A stretch of DNA of 8,486 bases from positions 1 through 8,486 of the forward strand of contig DAIDAB010000084.1 in assembly GCA_027310845.1 (NCBI GenBank), written 5' to 3'. Positions 1-5,628 of the stretch are shown piece by piece. The notes under the pieces were generated by a model. The model was given only the letters and a program-made list of their open reading frames with translations. It was not told the DNA's origin and did not search any database. This DNA comes from a bacterium. Lineage in GTDB: Archaea; Thermoproteota; Nitrososphaeria; Nitrososphaerales; CADDZS01. The position numbers and the translations under genes are program-made. Numbering within the stretch: the first letter of the stretch is position 1; the number at the start of each line of letters is the position of its first letter.

Positions 1-282
1 GGGAATATCGCAACCCTTCTCTATGCGTGTGACACGTCCGAATCGCCAGCATTCTCGTCAACGGGAAGTACGTCTGACTTGATATCAGTGACACCAACAT
101 TCACAGTGCCAAGCGGGTGGATACTGGACGTAGATAACGTTGGGGATAATTGCCATGCCCCAATAGCAAGTTTGACTACTGCAACCCCGGTCACTCTTCC
201 TGGCGGGACTAACTACATCTACTGCCTTAGCAGTTCTAGCGCATCCAATTTCACATCGTTCTCCATAACTTGGTCGCAATAA
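1..282 (+). CDS. Cys/Ser/Thr-rich extracellular protein, C-terminal part (cut by window start)
   Basis: The frame is open from base 1 to a TAA at 280-282, so this is the C-terminal 93 residues of a longer protein. A TTG at 79 could be read as a start, but the upstream codons are also open and match the paralog downstream. It is paralogous to the next gene: both share ATL(L/V)Y(A/G)C, a PTFTVPSGW / PMFTLPSGW segment, a Y(I/V)YCL motif and the end SFSITWS / TFSITWS. Three cysteines (YAC, DNC, YCL) recur at matching places and could form disulfides in a beta-rich extracellular domain. No membrane anchor is visible because the N-terminus is missing. The function is not recognised. A surface or secreted role is inferred from the Ser/Thr/Gly-rich composition and from the anchored paralog. 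Confidence 0.7.
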   Translation, partial: GNIATLLYACDTSESPAFSSTGSTSDLISVTPTFTVPSGWILDVDNVGDNCHAPIASLTTATPVTLPGGTNYIYCLSSSSASNFTSFSITWSQ

Positions 283-313
283 ATCCCCATAGAGTAGTTG
301 AAAATTACGACGA

Positions 314-341
314 TGAAGCCCTAGCTTTTCTTTGGGCTTCA
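314..341 (+). terminator. 8-bp inverted repeat between the tandem paralogs
   Basis: TGAAGCCC (314-321) pairs perfectly with GGGCTTCA (334-341) around a 12-nt loop containing TTTTCTTT. It starts 32 nt after the stop of the upstream paralog and ends 33 nt before the chosen start of the next. It could be a transcription terminator or processing hairpin, or an operator of the downstream gene. The T-rich stretch sits in the loop rather than after the stem, so the terminator label is tentative. Confidence 0.35.
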
Positions 342-374
342 GGGATACAGTGGAGAAGAGTGAGGGCGACTAGG

Positions 375-899
375 ATGATGGTGCTTTTAGTTGCTGCCTT
401 GTTACTCGTTGGAGGTTTCATTGCTTATTCCGCGACAGATCTTTTCAATGTGCAATCTGGTTTCCTGTTTGCGAACCCAATGGTTCTTGCATTTGAAGGC
501 AGCGTTGGAACTTATCATCCTCATTCTCCTCCCCCTCTGAGGAGTGGCTGCAGTGACCTGGCATTAGATTCTGATCAAAGCAGTATACCATCCTTTGCAG
601 GAAGGCCTGCGACACTCGTCTACGGTTGCGGCAAAGGTGGAGATCGTCCCGCACTCGAGACTGCAGAGTCTCGCACCGGTAATACGCCATCAGCTACGCC
701 AATGTTTACCCTACCCTCTGGTTGGACTCTCAGTATTGGCAAAACAAAGTCTTCTGGCGAATGTTCTTCAAGAGATGGGATGATAACCTTGAGTAGTGGC
801 ACCCCTATAACTCTGCATTCAGGGACTGATTACGTCTACTGTCTAACAACAAGCAGTGCATCCAGTTTCCCAACATTTTCGATAACTTGGTCTCATTAA
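375..899 (+). CDS. Membrane-anchored Cys/Ser/Thr-rich extracellular protein (paralog of upstream gene)
   Basis: This 174-residue protein has unknown function. The chosen ATG (375) follows GAGGG by 7 nt and places a hydrophobic segment (MMVLLVAALLLVGGFIAY) right at the N-terminus as a signal or membrane anchor, preceded by basic codons if an upstream start is used. Alternatives are a GTG at 360 and a TTG at 270, which overlaps the upstream gene. After the anchor the chain is Ser/Thr/Pro/Gly-rich with four cysteines in contexts SGC, YGC, GEC and YCL. The last ~90 residues align with the upstream paralog (PSGW, Y(V/I)YCL, FSITWS end). The pair looks like a tandem duplication. The single anchor and Cys-containing beta-type tail suggest a pilin-like or cell-surface protein, but no known family is recognised. 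Confidence 0.7.
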   Translation: MMVLLVAALLLVGGFIAYSATDLFNVQSGFLFANPMVLAFEGSVGTYHPHSPPPLRSGCSDLALDSDQSSIPSFAGRPATLVYGCGKGGDRPALETAESRTGNTPSATPMFTLPSGWTLSIGKTKSSGECSSRDGMITLSSGTPITLHSGTDYVYCLTTSSASSFPTFSITWSH

Positions 900-966
900 G
901 TAATCAAGAGCGATGACTTTCCTGAGCGTCCTAGCAATCCAAGTCTGAGGGAATGGCATATTGGGT

Positions 967-989
967 GTCTCTTTCTCACCAAAAGAGAC
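967..989 (+). promoter_or_regulatory. 8-bp inverted repeat upstream of the Lrp-like regulator
   Basis: GTCTCTTT (967-974) and AAAGAGAC (982-989) form a perfect stem around a 7-nt loop. It lies 67 nt after the surface-protein gene and about 93 nt before the regulator start. It could end the upstream transcript or be an operator for the regulator gene. Nothing in the sequence decides between these. Confidence 0.35.
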
Positions 990-1081
990 GGATGTTTCAG
1001 TCAATTCTTTGTCGAGCGCTCTTCAGCAAAAAGGTGAAACTTATCAGATAGCTAACTATCCCCGTCATATCCTCAAAGCCC

Positions 1082-1987
1082 TTGGACAAGCTAGATATTG
1101 CAATCTTACGAGAACTGGGGCAGTCTCAGTCAATGTTACCTGCCAAAATTGGCTTAATGCCATCATATCGCGATATGGCAAGGAAGCTGAGAGTTTCAGC
1201 TGGAACCGTTAGAAATAGAATACGAATGATGTACTCTTCGGGCCTCCTTACCGGATCTTCAGTATACGCAAATCCTAACCTTCTCGGACTCAAAGGAGGA
1301 GCCTTCGCCTTTGATGTGGCACCTTCTGCATCAAAGCCCATAGTCATCGACAGATTGAAGATGATAGATGGCCTCTTGTTCATCCATAACTTCCTTGGAA
1401 GTCTCGTTGGTATCCTATTACTCTACAAGGATCAGAATGAGCTTCAAAGGAAACTAGATCAGCTCCTAAGCTTGTCAGGCGCAAAGGACGGGATCTTTTC
1501 TTCTGTCACCTATCCGCCATGCGCAACCATAATTACGGACTATGAGTGGAGATTGATCTCTCGACTCTCCCAAGGGGGATTCCAATCATATGCTCAACTT
1601 GCAAAAGATCTGGAAATCAGTGTCAGGACTCTAAAGCGCAGAATGGCTAAAATCGTTAGGTCACATGCGGTACTATCTTCTCCGACATTAAACTATCGAG
1701 CAATTGTAGGAGGTGTCCCCTCCGATCTAATAGTCATGTTCACTAGCCCAAATGCCAAGGCCGATGCTGAAGAGAAGATTCTCCAACTCGTCGGAGATTT
1801 TTTGATCTTTGCAGGCGTTGGAGAAGGCTATATGGTCTACAACCTTATTGTTCCAGGGATGCAGATGGCCTCGGACCTGACTACTAGTGTCCGGCGAATC
1901 CATGGTGTGAAGACGGCAAGGGCAGAGCTGGTGGAGGAACACATAGATCTTACAAGAAGCCTGACAACATTGAGGAAAACGAAATGA
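1082..1987 (+). CDS. Double Lrp/AsnC-like winged-helix transcriptional regulator
   Basis: The 301-residue protein is built of two consecutive Lrp/AsnC-like units. Unit 1 has an HTH at residues ~1-60, opening LDKLDIAILREL in the typical Lrp manner with the recognition region YRDMARKLRVSAGTVRNRI, followed by an alpha/beta region (~65-150). Unit 2 has an HTH at ~153-200 (YAQLAKDLEISVRTLKRRM) and a second alpha/beta region (~210-290). Usual Lrp proteins are ~150 residues, so this is a duplication or fusion that could bind DNA as a pseudo-dimer. An in-frame TAG at 1049 leaves the TTG at 1082 as the only reasonable start; there is no Shine-Dalgarno, which suits a short-leader archaeal mRNA. The effector-binding regions are diverged and no ligand can be predicted. 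It is transcribed away from the TA island. DNA-binding regulation is confident; the target genes are unknown. Confidence 0.85.
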   Translation: MDKLDIAILRELGQSQSMLPAKIGLMPSYRDMARKLRVSAGTVRNRIRMMYSSGLLTGSSVYANPNLLGLKGGAFAFDVAPSASKPIVIDRLKMIDGLLFIHNFLGSLVGILLLYKDQNELQRKLDQLLSLSGAKDGIFSSVTYPPCATIITDYEWRLISRLSQGGFQSYAQLAKDLEISVRTLKRRMAKIVRSHAVLSSPTLNYRAIVGGVPSDLIVMFTSPNAKADAEEKILQLVGDFLIFAGVGEGYMVYNLIVPGMQMASDLTTSVRRIHGVKTARAELVEEHIDLTRSLTTLRKTK

Positions 1988-2190
1988 AGAGCTAAGAATT
2001 CGTCAACTGATTCTCCCGAAAGAGAACCCTGCCTAGCTAACAAATGATTGACTAAAACCGAAGCTCAGTGATAGTCAATAAAGAACCCTTGGAAGAAGGA
2101 AAAAGAAATCCACGAGATTCTGATGCAAATCCAAGGCCTGTTGGGGAACTCTCGCGAAACCCAAAGAGATGAGCCTCTTCTCAGATTCTA
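1988..2190. other. Non-coding stretch between the regulator and the left long repeat
   Basis: No credible gene is seen. The only clear structure is an inverted repeat, ATTGACTA (2047-2054) with TAGTCAAT (2072-2079) around a 17-nt spacer. It starts about 60 nt after the regulator stop and could be a 3'-end hairpin or a protein-binding site. The rest is purine-rich sequence with frequent stops. Confidence 0.4.
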
Positions 2191-2444
2191 GCAAAAACTC
2201 ATACCAAATGGTAACCTCTAGACATATTGTGTCGAAGAAAAAATTAATCTTTAGTTACGTTTTTGTTCAGTCCCTCTTATTCAGAGGGGTTTGAGTACGA
2301 AATGGGTAAATAGTCCAAAGCCATTGCTTTCACTTCTACTTATGGCATTTCACTTTTTCAGCTTCTGAAAAGAGGCCTTCTCTCCCTTAAAGCTTCTAGA
2401 AAACGCAAGAATTCATTGCTTTGTAATGAATTTGGTTTGAATCT
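2191..2444 (+). repeat. Long dispersed repeat, copy A (left boundary of TA island)
   Basis: This is a full-length copy of a ~250-bp direct repeat. Bases 2191-2280 align without gaps to 5907-5996 with about 83 of 90 identical. Similarity continues through a GTCCAAAG(C/A)CATTG block, a TTTTCAG/CTGAAAA hairpin (2355-2371), TTCTAGAA (2394-2401) and AAGAATTCATTGC to a final TTTGAATCT (2436-2444). It holds several internal palindromes: TACCA-AA-TGGTA (2202-2213), CCCTCT/AGAGGG (2272-2288) and AATTCATT/AATGAATT (2410-2432). Stops interrupt the + frames in one copy or the other and no protein is conserved, so it looks non-coding. No transposase or integrase is present. It could be a MITE-like element, a recombination boundary or a regulatory RNA/UTR element. 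Confidence 0.8.
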
Positions 2445-2472
2445 CATTTGCCTTGAATTCTATTCTGCCGTT

Positions 2473-2601
2473 ATCCTCAGAGGCACTCGAATGCCTGGTT
2501 CTGAATTGAGAGTAGATCAATACAGAGTGATTTATGCTAGAATCGCAAAGGATAGAGTCCTCATTCTGAGGATATGACACATAAGCAAAGCCTGCGAAAA
2601 T
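2473..2601 (+). pseudogene. RelE/ParE-like toxin, C-terminal remnant with in-frame stop
   Basis: The + frame encodes a stretch resembling the C-terminal half of RelE/ParE toxins: an LRGTR segment, then LRVDQYRVIYARIAKDRVLI and LRI. It matches the familiar pattern LKG...YRxRVGDYRVIYE...VLRIGHR. Where the family usually has Gly after LRI there is TGA (2575-2577), one base from GGA, and the frame continues HISKACE, like the usual H(R/I)xxxYE ending. No N-terminal half or start is present upstream: that sequence is repeat copy A, with an in-frame TAG at 2311. It is therefore a broken fragment, opposite in direction to all other TA genes here. The family assignment rests on motif recall. It should be inactive because residues at the N-terminus and the final Gly are missing. 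Confidence 0.55.
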
Positions 2602-2795
2602 GCCAGAAGCTCTCTCTATCCTGTTTTTGACTTTACAAAACGCGTGGTGAATTCAAAGACTACGGAAGATTTTTACTGAACATCCCTAATGCTTACGAAA
2701 AACACTCTTGGACCTAATTAGGAAGCTGATTCATGCGACTGAAAGTCTTTACTAGAGTTAGTCAAGCTTTTTGGAAGAATTTTGCACTCTAGTTC
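2602..2795. other. Non-coding gap between RelE remnant and hicA
   Basis: There is no supported gene. It contains a perfect 10-bp palindrome CCTAATTAGG (2713-2722) and, at the hicA 3' end, CTCTA...TAGAG, which overlaps the hicA stop. The frame of the RelE remnant stays open for a short way and then stops. Confidence 0.35.
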
Positions 2796-3011
2796 TTAGA
2801 GGAGATCAAGGAATTCTTTCTTGGTCAGTCCACATTGCTCAATTATTGAAAGCAGCGTGCCAGGTTTGATTTCGTTCTTTCTAGGAACGACAGCGAAATC
2901 TCCGTTAGGGCCTTCGACAATTATGTGACTGCCTCTTTGGCGTACAGCTCTGAATCCCTTTTTTGAAAGAGCTTTCAATACGTCTCTCCAGTTCATAACT
3001 GGAAGGGACAA
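2796..3011 (-). CDS. hicA: HicA toxin (mRNA interferase)
   Basis: The 71-residue protein has the HicA dsRBD-like fold pattern: NWRDVLKALSKKGF, then VRQRGSHIIVEG with the catalytic His29 in the G-S-H motif, VVPRKNEIKPGTL, and a final helix with IIEQCGLTKKEFLDLL. HicA toxins cleave mRNA and stop growth until bound by HicB. The TTG start at 3011 gives an LSLPVMNW opening like the family's usual LPVxSG start and leaves only 3 nt after the hicB stop. An ATG six codons in (2996) would remove the first strand. AGAGGT near the hicB end lies about 13 nt upstream. It is the second gene of a hicB-hicA operon, an order seen in many archaeal and bacterial HicBA loci. All key residues are present, so it should be active. 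Confidence 0.9.
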   Translation of the reverse strand: MSLPVMNWRDVLKALSKKGFRAVRQRGSHIIVEGPNGDFAVVPRKNEIKPGTLLSIIEQCGLTKKEFLDLL

Positions 3012-3014
3012 TAT

Positions 3015-3281
3015 TCAGACTACGACCTCTGCAAATTCTACCTTTTTGCCTCTATGCGCCTTGGCCTTCTCTTCGAGGTAATCTAGCACAAGCTCAATGG
3101 CATCCTTGATATTGGAAAGCGCTTCCTCTCTAGTTTCTCCTTGGCTTATAGCCTGAGGAAGTTCGACGCACCGAACTGAATATCCTCCGACGTCTTCCCT
3201 TTCCAATACCGCAGTAAAGCGTCTCCCTTTAGCCGTCCTTACCGCCTTTTCTGGCATGGTTTTAAGAAGGCATCGTGCCAT
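3015..3281 (-). CDS. hicB: HicB antitoxin
   Basis: The 88-residue antitoxin has the partial RNase H-like HicB core: FTAVLEREDVGGYSVRCVEL, then PQAISQGETREEALSNIKDA and a helix IELVLDYLEEK. The PQ(P/A)xSQGET..EAL block is the family signature. The chain ends shortly after the core, so there is no C-terminal RHH or HTH DNA-binding domain as in longer HicB proteins; autoregulation would need the toxin complex or another protein. ATG 3281 is used; ATG at 3257 would also keep the whole core. Upstream on the - strand, AATAG/CTATT arms (3313-3329) flank a repeated TGCGAA and could be an operator. It is the first gene of the hicBA operon and lies about 100 nt from repeat copy B. Confidence 0.9.
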   Translation of the reverse strand: MARCLLKTMPEKAVRTAKGRRFTAVLEREDVGGYSVRCVELPQAISQGETREEALSNIKDAIELVLDYLEEKAKAHRGKKVEFAEVVV

Positions 3282-3383
3282 TATAATCTTTCTGAACTCT
3301 TTGACGGATGCGAATAGCTGCGAACTATTTCACCCTCCAGTAGAAGAGCTCGACAAAAATTCCGAACGCCCAGACTTCAAAGC

Positions 3384-3418
3384 ACAAGAATTCATTACTT
3401 TCTATTGAGTTTCATTTG
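3384..3418 (+). repeat. Dispersed repeat, minimal copy B
   Basis: The 35-base segment starting ACAAGAATTCATT and ending AGTTTCATTTG matches 4415-4448 of copy C at about 30 of 35 positions, with one indel. It also matches the right-hand end of copy A. Only the right end of the element is kept. It lies in the gap between hicB and the vapC 3' end, 58 nt from the vapC stop, in the same orientation and place as copy C relative to its neighbour. Confidence 0.6.
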
Positions 3419-3476
3419 TGCTCTTTCTTGTAGGCTTTCCACCACTTCCTAAGCCTCAGAAAGAGCATTTCTTGCG

Positions 3477-3887
3477 CTAGATATCCTCAATCTTGATATT
3501 TAGTTTTCTTGCTATCTCTTTCTGCTTTTCATCTTTTGAGGCAAGGGAGCCACTCGTCCTCCTTGCAAGCAAGACATAAAGCAAATCGTACACAGAGGCT
3601 TTGTACGAATCTGCCGTCTCAAAAGCTTCGGAGACAAGCTCGTTTTGAGGCATCATTTTGATATTGTAGTTAGAAAGCTCGATCAAGCTTTCGATTGCTG
3701 CTTTGGCAGTTCTTTGATCGACTAGTCCTCTTCTTTTCAACACTAGTATCGCATTTGCAGATTCAGCTTCAATTAGTTCAATGCTAAGAGTTCCGGAGAG
3801 AAAGAGCTCTTTCATTCTCTCTTTATTTAGTCCATCCTCGTTAAGGCAAAATGCAACGAGGGCCGAACTATCAATGATTGCTGTCAC
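3477..3887 (-). CDS. vapC: VapC-type PIN-domain ribonuclease toxin
   Basis: This is a 136-residue PIN-domain protein of usual VapC length. The acidic metal-binding residues are visible: Asp6 (AIIDSSALV), Glu42 (IEAESANAI), Asp101 (SVYDLLYVLLAR) and Asp119 (LASKDEKQKEIA). The last motif has S-K-D where many VapCs have T-x-D, with the acid kept. VapC toxins are Mg2+-dependent RNases that cleave tRNA or rRNA. The GTG start at 3887 overlaps the end of vapB by 17 bases, so the pair is translationally coupled. Start alternatives would remove Asp6. The partner antitoxin is the RHH protein just upstream. The catalytic set is complete, so activity is likely; the RNA target cannot be predicted. Confidence 0.92.
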   Translation of the reverse strand: MTAIIDSSALVAFCLNEDGLNKERMKELFLSGTLSIELIEAESANAILVLKRRGLVDQRTAKAAIESLIELSNYNIKMMPQNELVSEAFETADSYKASVYDLLYVLLARRTSGSLASKDEKQKEIARKLNIKIEDI

Positions 3888-4101
3888 GATCTTCCCTTAC
3901 TAGCCTTGAGGCGGTCCCGGGCTTTACCTCTGGGAGATTCTTGAGTACCTTTTCCACATGCTCAAGGCTCTTTTCGCGTCTTGCTTGCTCGAGTCTGCTC
4001 TCGATGAATTTCCTGATCTCAGACGGCCACTCTACTTTCTCTTTGAGCTCTTCCATCTCCTTTTTTGTCTTTTGTGAAACTTTTACGCTGACAACAGACA
4101 T
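3871..4101 (-). CDS. vapB: VapB-type ribbon-helix-helix antitoxin
   Basis: The 76-residue protein begins MSVVSVKVSQKTKKEMEELK, a short beta strand followed by a helix. Next come EWPSEIRKFIESRLEQARRE, the second helix of an RHH fold, and a charged C-terminal tail (~45-76) that would wrap the toxin. RHH antitoxins dimerise, bind operator DNA through the N-terminal strand, and neutralise the VapC encoded next. The ATG start at 4101 is clear and the 3' end overlaps vapC. Upstream on the - strand are three TGGTA-type half-sites (4116-4160) around a TATA-like element, expected to be the autoregulatory operator. Assignment to the VapB role comes from the PIN partner as much as from the sequence. Confidence 0.88.
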   Translation of the reverse strand: MSVVSVKVSQKTKKEMEELKEKVEWPSEIRKFIESRLEQARREKSLEHVEKVLKNLPEVKPGTASRLVREDRDSNH

Positions 4102-4115
4102 ATTTTTCGCTCGCT

Positions 4116-4160
4116 TGGTAGACTGTTTGGTTTACCAGATAGATAAACCCTATGGTAAAC
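4116..4160 (-). promoter_or_regulatory. vapBC promoter/operator with TGGTA half-sites
   Basis: GTTTACCA (4130-4137) and TGGTAAAC (4153-4160) form a perfect inverted repeat. A third site, TGGTAGAC (4116-4123), pairs with 4130-4137 at 7 of 8 positions. On the - strand a TATA-like GTTTATCTA (4139-4147) lies between the arms, about 40 nt before the vapB ATG. An RHH antitoxin dimer array bound here would block TBP or polymerase, which is the usual TA autoregulation. The start site is not known. Confidence 0.6.
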
Positions 4161-4269
4161 TTCAGAAACCGCTTTTTTGAGGAGATAGCCAGAAGATAGT
4201 GTGAAAGTTGGCCGGTTACTTTTGTCACTTCAAGCCAGACTTTATGTGTATAATTTGCTCATTAAAGAT

Positions 4270-4453
4270 GTTCAGAATGTACTTCGCTCTGAAAAGGGTG
4301 GAGAGGGGTTCAACCATGAATTTGTCCAAAGCCATTGTTTGAGCTTCCACTTATGACCTTGTACCTTGACGTAAGCTGAAATGAGGTCTTCTTTACTCCG
4401 AAGATTATAGAAGAACAAGAATTCGTTGCTCTGTATTAGTTTCATTTGAATCT
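4270..4453 (+). repeat. Dispersed repeat, 5'-truncated copy C
   Basis: From GTTCAG at 4270 the sequence follows copies A and D through GAGGGGTT, GTCCAAAGCCATTG (identical to copy A), CTTATG, AAGCTGAAATGAGG (identical to copy D), ACAAGAATTC and the end TTTGAATCT (4445-4453). The left ~75 bases of the long copies are not recognisable here. The left arm of the TTTCAG/CTGAAA hairpin is also lost. It fills the gap between the vapBC promoter and the HEPN stop, 50 nt away, in the same orientation as the other copies. Confidence 0.7.
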
Positions 4454-4502
4454 AGTTGGCGATGGAATATGTTGCTAGAGATCTGGCGCATCTCTTAACA
4501 TG

Positions 4503-4892
4503 CTACGAGGGCAATTTTTCTTTCACTTTTGAAAGTATCCTCGAGGCTCTTTTCACCGCATCGCTAGCATCTTGCGGTCGCATCAGGATTGGTTGATACT
4601 CTGCTTGGTTTTTGAGTATCATGAGACCACCAAACTGTTTCGTCATCTCGGCAAACTCACTTGAGGTTAGTGCTTTCTTGACAGCATTCAATGCTCCCTC
4701 GTGACTTCCACTGTGTCTTTGACCAAAGTAGAAAACAGCTAGAGCGTCAAGCGCATTTATGGCACAGTGTATGCATGACGTTACGGCCGCATTGTTTTTC
4801 GAAGTACTGAGTGAATACTTTGCTGACTCGAGCATCTCCTCTGCCTTTTGCAAGTAATTCTTGTAAAGCCTCTTATCTAGAGGTTTTGACAT
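4503..4892 (-). CDS. HEPN-domain protein (putative toxin of an MNT-HEPN module)
   Basis: The 129-residue all-helical protein fits the HEPN fold of MNT-HEPN modules: a first helix YLQKAEEMLESAKYSL, a central CIHCAINALDALAVFYFGQ helix, and a terminal helix DAVKRASRILSKVKEKL. The region that usually carries RX4-6H reads LKNQAEYQPI (92-101). The Tyr (Y99) is kept but neither Arg nor His is at the expected places, so RNase activity is uncertain. In studied systems HEPN toxins are RNases and the MNT partner AMPylates a Tyr near this motif. The ATG at 4892 lies inside the end of the MNT gene (20-base overlap), so the two are coupled. It could instead be a non-catalytic HEPN that supports substrate binding by the nucleotidyltransferase. 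Confidence 0.82.
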   Translation of the reverse strand: MSKPLDKRLYKNYLQKAEEMLESAKYSLSTSKNNAAVTSCIHCAINALDALAVFYFGQRHSGSHEGALNAVKKALTSSEFAEMTKQFGGLMILKNQAEYQPILMRPQDASDAVKRASRILSKVKEKLPS

Positions 4893-5496
4893 TTTGCACG
4901 AACTCCGATAGATCTCTTCCCGAAACTATAGTGTAGGACTCGAGTATCGATTTTTCTAGATCGCTATGACGGATTCTAATGAAGTGCTCTTTGCTCATGA
5001 TCAACGGCGATATTGCAAACCCGAATTTGGAAATGGTCTCGGAGTTTGCCCTTGAAGCACAGCTATTTGCAAATTCTTCATCATTGGTAATTACAAGAAG
5101 GTCAATATCACTACTCTCCTTTTCAAGGCTTTTCGCTACACTTCCGAAGATAGCAACTGAATAGATCCTTTTGTCCTTGAAGAATGGCCTGATAGTGGAT
5201 ACGAGTGCTCTCGGCGTATTTTCTTCGGCCTCAAATGCTGGCTCAATGATTGATTTCAAGGCATAGCTGTCCTCGTTCAGGCTCACTTGGTGCGCCTTTC
5301 CTACAAATTGAATCTTGAGAACCCCTCTTTTTTCTAGCTTCTTGACTACTTTTGATGCCTCGGGATGAGACAACTCCGCAGTTCTAGCTAATTCCCTTAT
5401 CGTGAAGATCTTTCCCTTGTAACGGAGTAGAGTCTTCAAGATGCGAATCGCAGATTTGTTGCCAAGTAACTCGGTTGTGTATTCGTGTAGTGCCAC
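4873..5496 (-). CDS. wHTH-MNT nucleotidyltransferase (putative antitoxin of HEPN)
   Basis: The 207-residue two-domain protein has an N-terminal winged helix (~10-72: IFTIRELARTAELSHPEASK, VVKKLEKRGVL) and a minimal nucleotidyltransferase (~95-195). The catalytic pattern is exactly GS-X10-DxD: G118 S119, D130, D132, in SVAIFGSVAKSLEKESSDID. The third carboxylate usual in polymerase-beta folds is not obvious in the FAISPLIMSKEHF region. MntA-type proteins transfer AMP to their HEPN toxin and silence it. The fused wHTH suggests this protein also represses its own operon, probably through the perfect inverted repeat at 5534-5555. The start is a GTG at 5496; an ATG 2 bases upstream is in another frame. 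There is no Shine-Dalgarno, consistent with a short leader. It is cotranscribed with the HEPN gene, overlapping 20 bases. Confidence 0.87.
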   Translation of the reverse strand: MALHEYTTELLGNKSAIRILKTLLRYKGKIFTIRELARTAELSHPEASKVVKKLEKRGVLKIQFVGKAHQVSLNEDSYALKSIIEPAFEAEENTPRALVSTIRPFFKDKRIYSVAIFGSVAKSLEKESSDIDLLVITNDEEFANSCASRANSETISKFGFAISPLIMSKEHFIRIRHSDLEKSILESYTIVSGRDLSEFVQNVKTSR

Positions 5497-5533
5497 ATGG
5501 ATGTACTGTTCGTACTGGTAGAAAAAGTTTCCA

Positions 5534-5555
5534 TATGGTAATATAACTTACCATA
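5534..5555 (-). promoter_or_regulatory. MNT-HEPN operator/promoter (TATGGTAA...TTACCATA)
   Basis: There is a perfect 8-bp inverted repeat, TATGGTAA (5534-5541) and TTACCATA (5548-5555), with a 6-base spacer. On the - strand the spacer reads GTTATA, part of an AAGTTATATT TATA-like box about 46 nt before the GTG start. A wHTH dimer bound here would cover the TATA box. The right arm also contains the last codons and TAA of the truncated RelE remnant. Confidence 0.6.
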
Positions 5556-5628
5556 CAAAGATTCTCCGAGAGCAAGTTTCTTGAAATTGTCTTAGAAAGA
5601 TATTGAGAAATACAGCTTCGTAACTCAA
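5548..5628 (-). pseudogene. RelE/ParE-like toxin, N-terminal remnant (26 codons)
   Basis: A TTG at 5628 overlaps the stop of the RelB-like antitoxin (aaTTGAgt), the normal coupling for relBE. It reads LSYEAVFLNIFLRQFQETCS, then RRIFVW and TAA. This resembles the first strand and helix of RelE/ParE toxins (xYEVxFTxxFLKxLKKLPxExxxRI), but stops at about a quarter of the family's ~85-95 residues. Sequence beyond is the MNT-HEPN promoter, so the rest of the toxin has been replaced. The resemblance is over a short stretch. The position right after an archaeal RelB-like antitoxin is the stronger evidence. Confidence 0.5.

Noticed and set aside
961..1212. 83-codon + strand frame overlapping the regulator start
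   Set aside because: It overlaps the Lrp-like HTH region in another frame, and the regulator is clearly the real gene.
2110..2190. Possible box C/D-like RNA (GATGAG...TCAGA)
   Set aside because: The C and D boxes do not match the consensus and no terminal stem forms.
3878..4180. 100-codon + frame opposite vapB
   Set aside because: It is the antisense shadow of vapB and its operator, Ser/Phe-rich with no domain.
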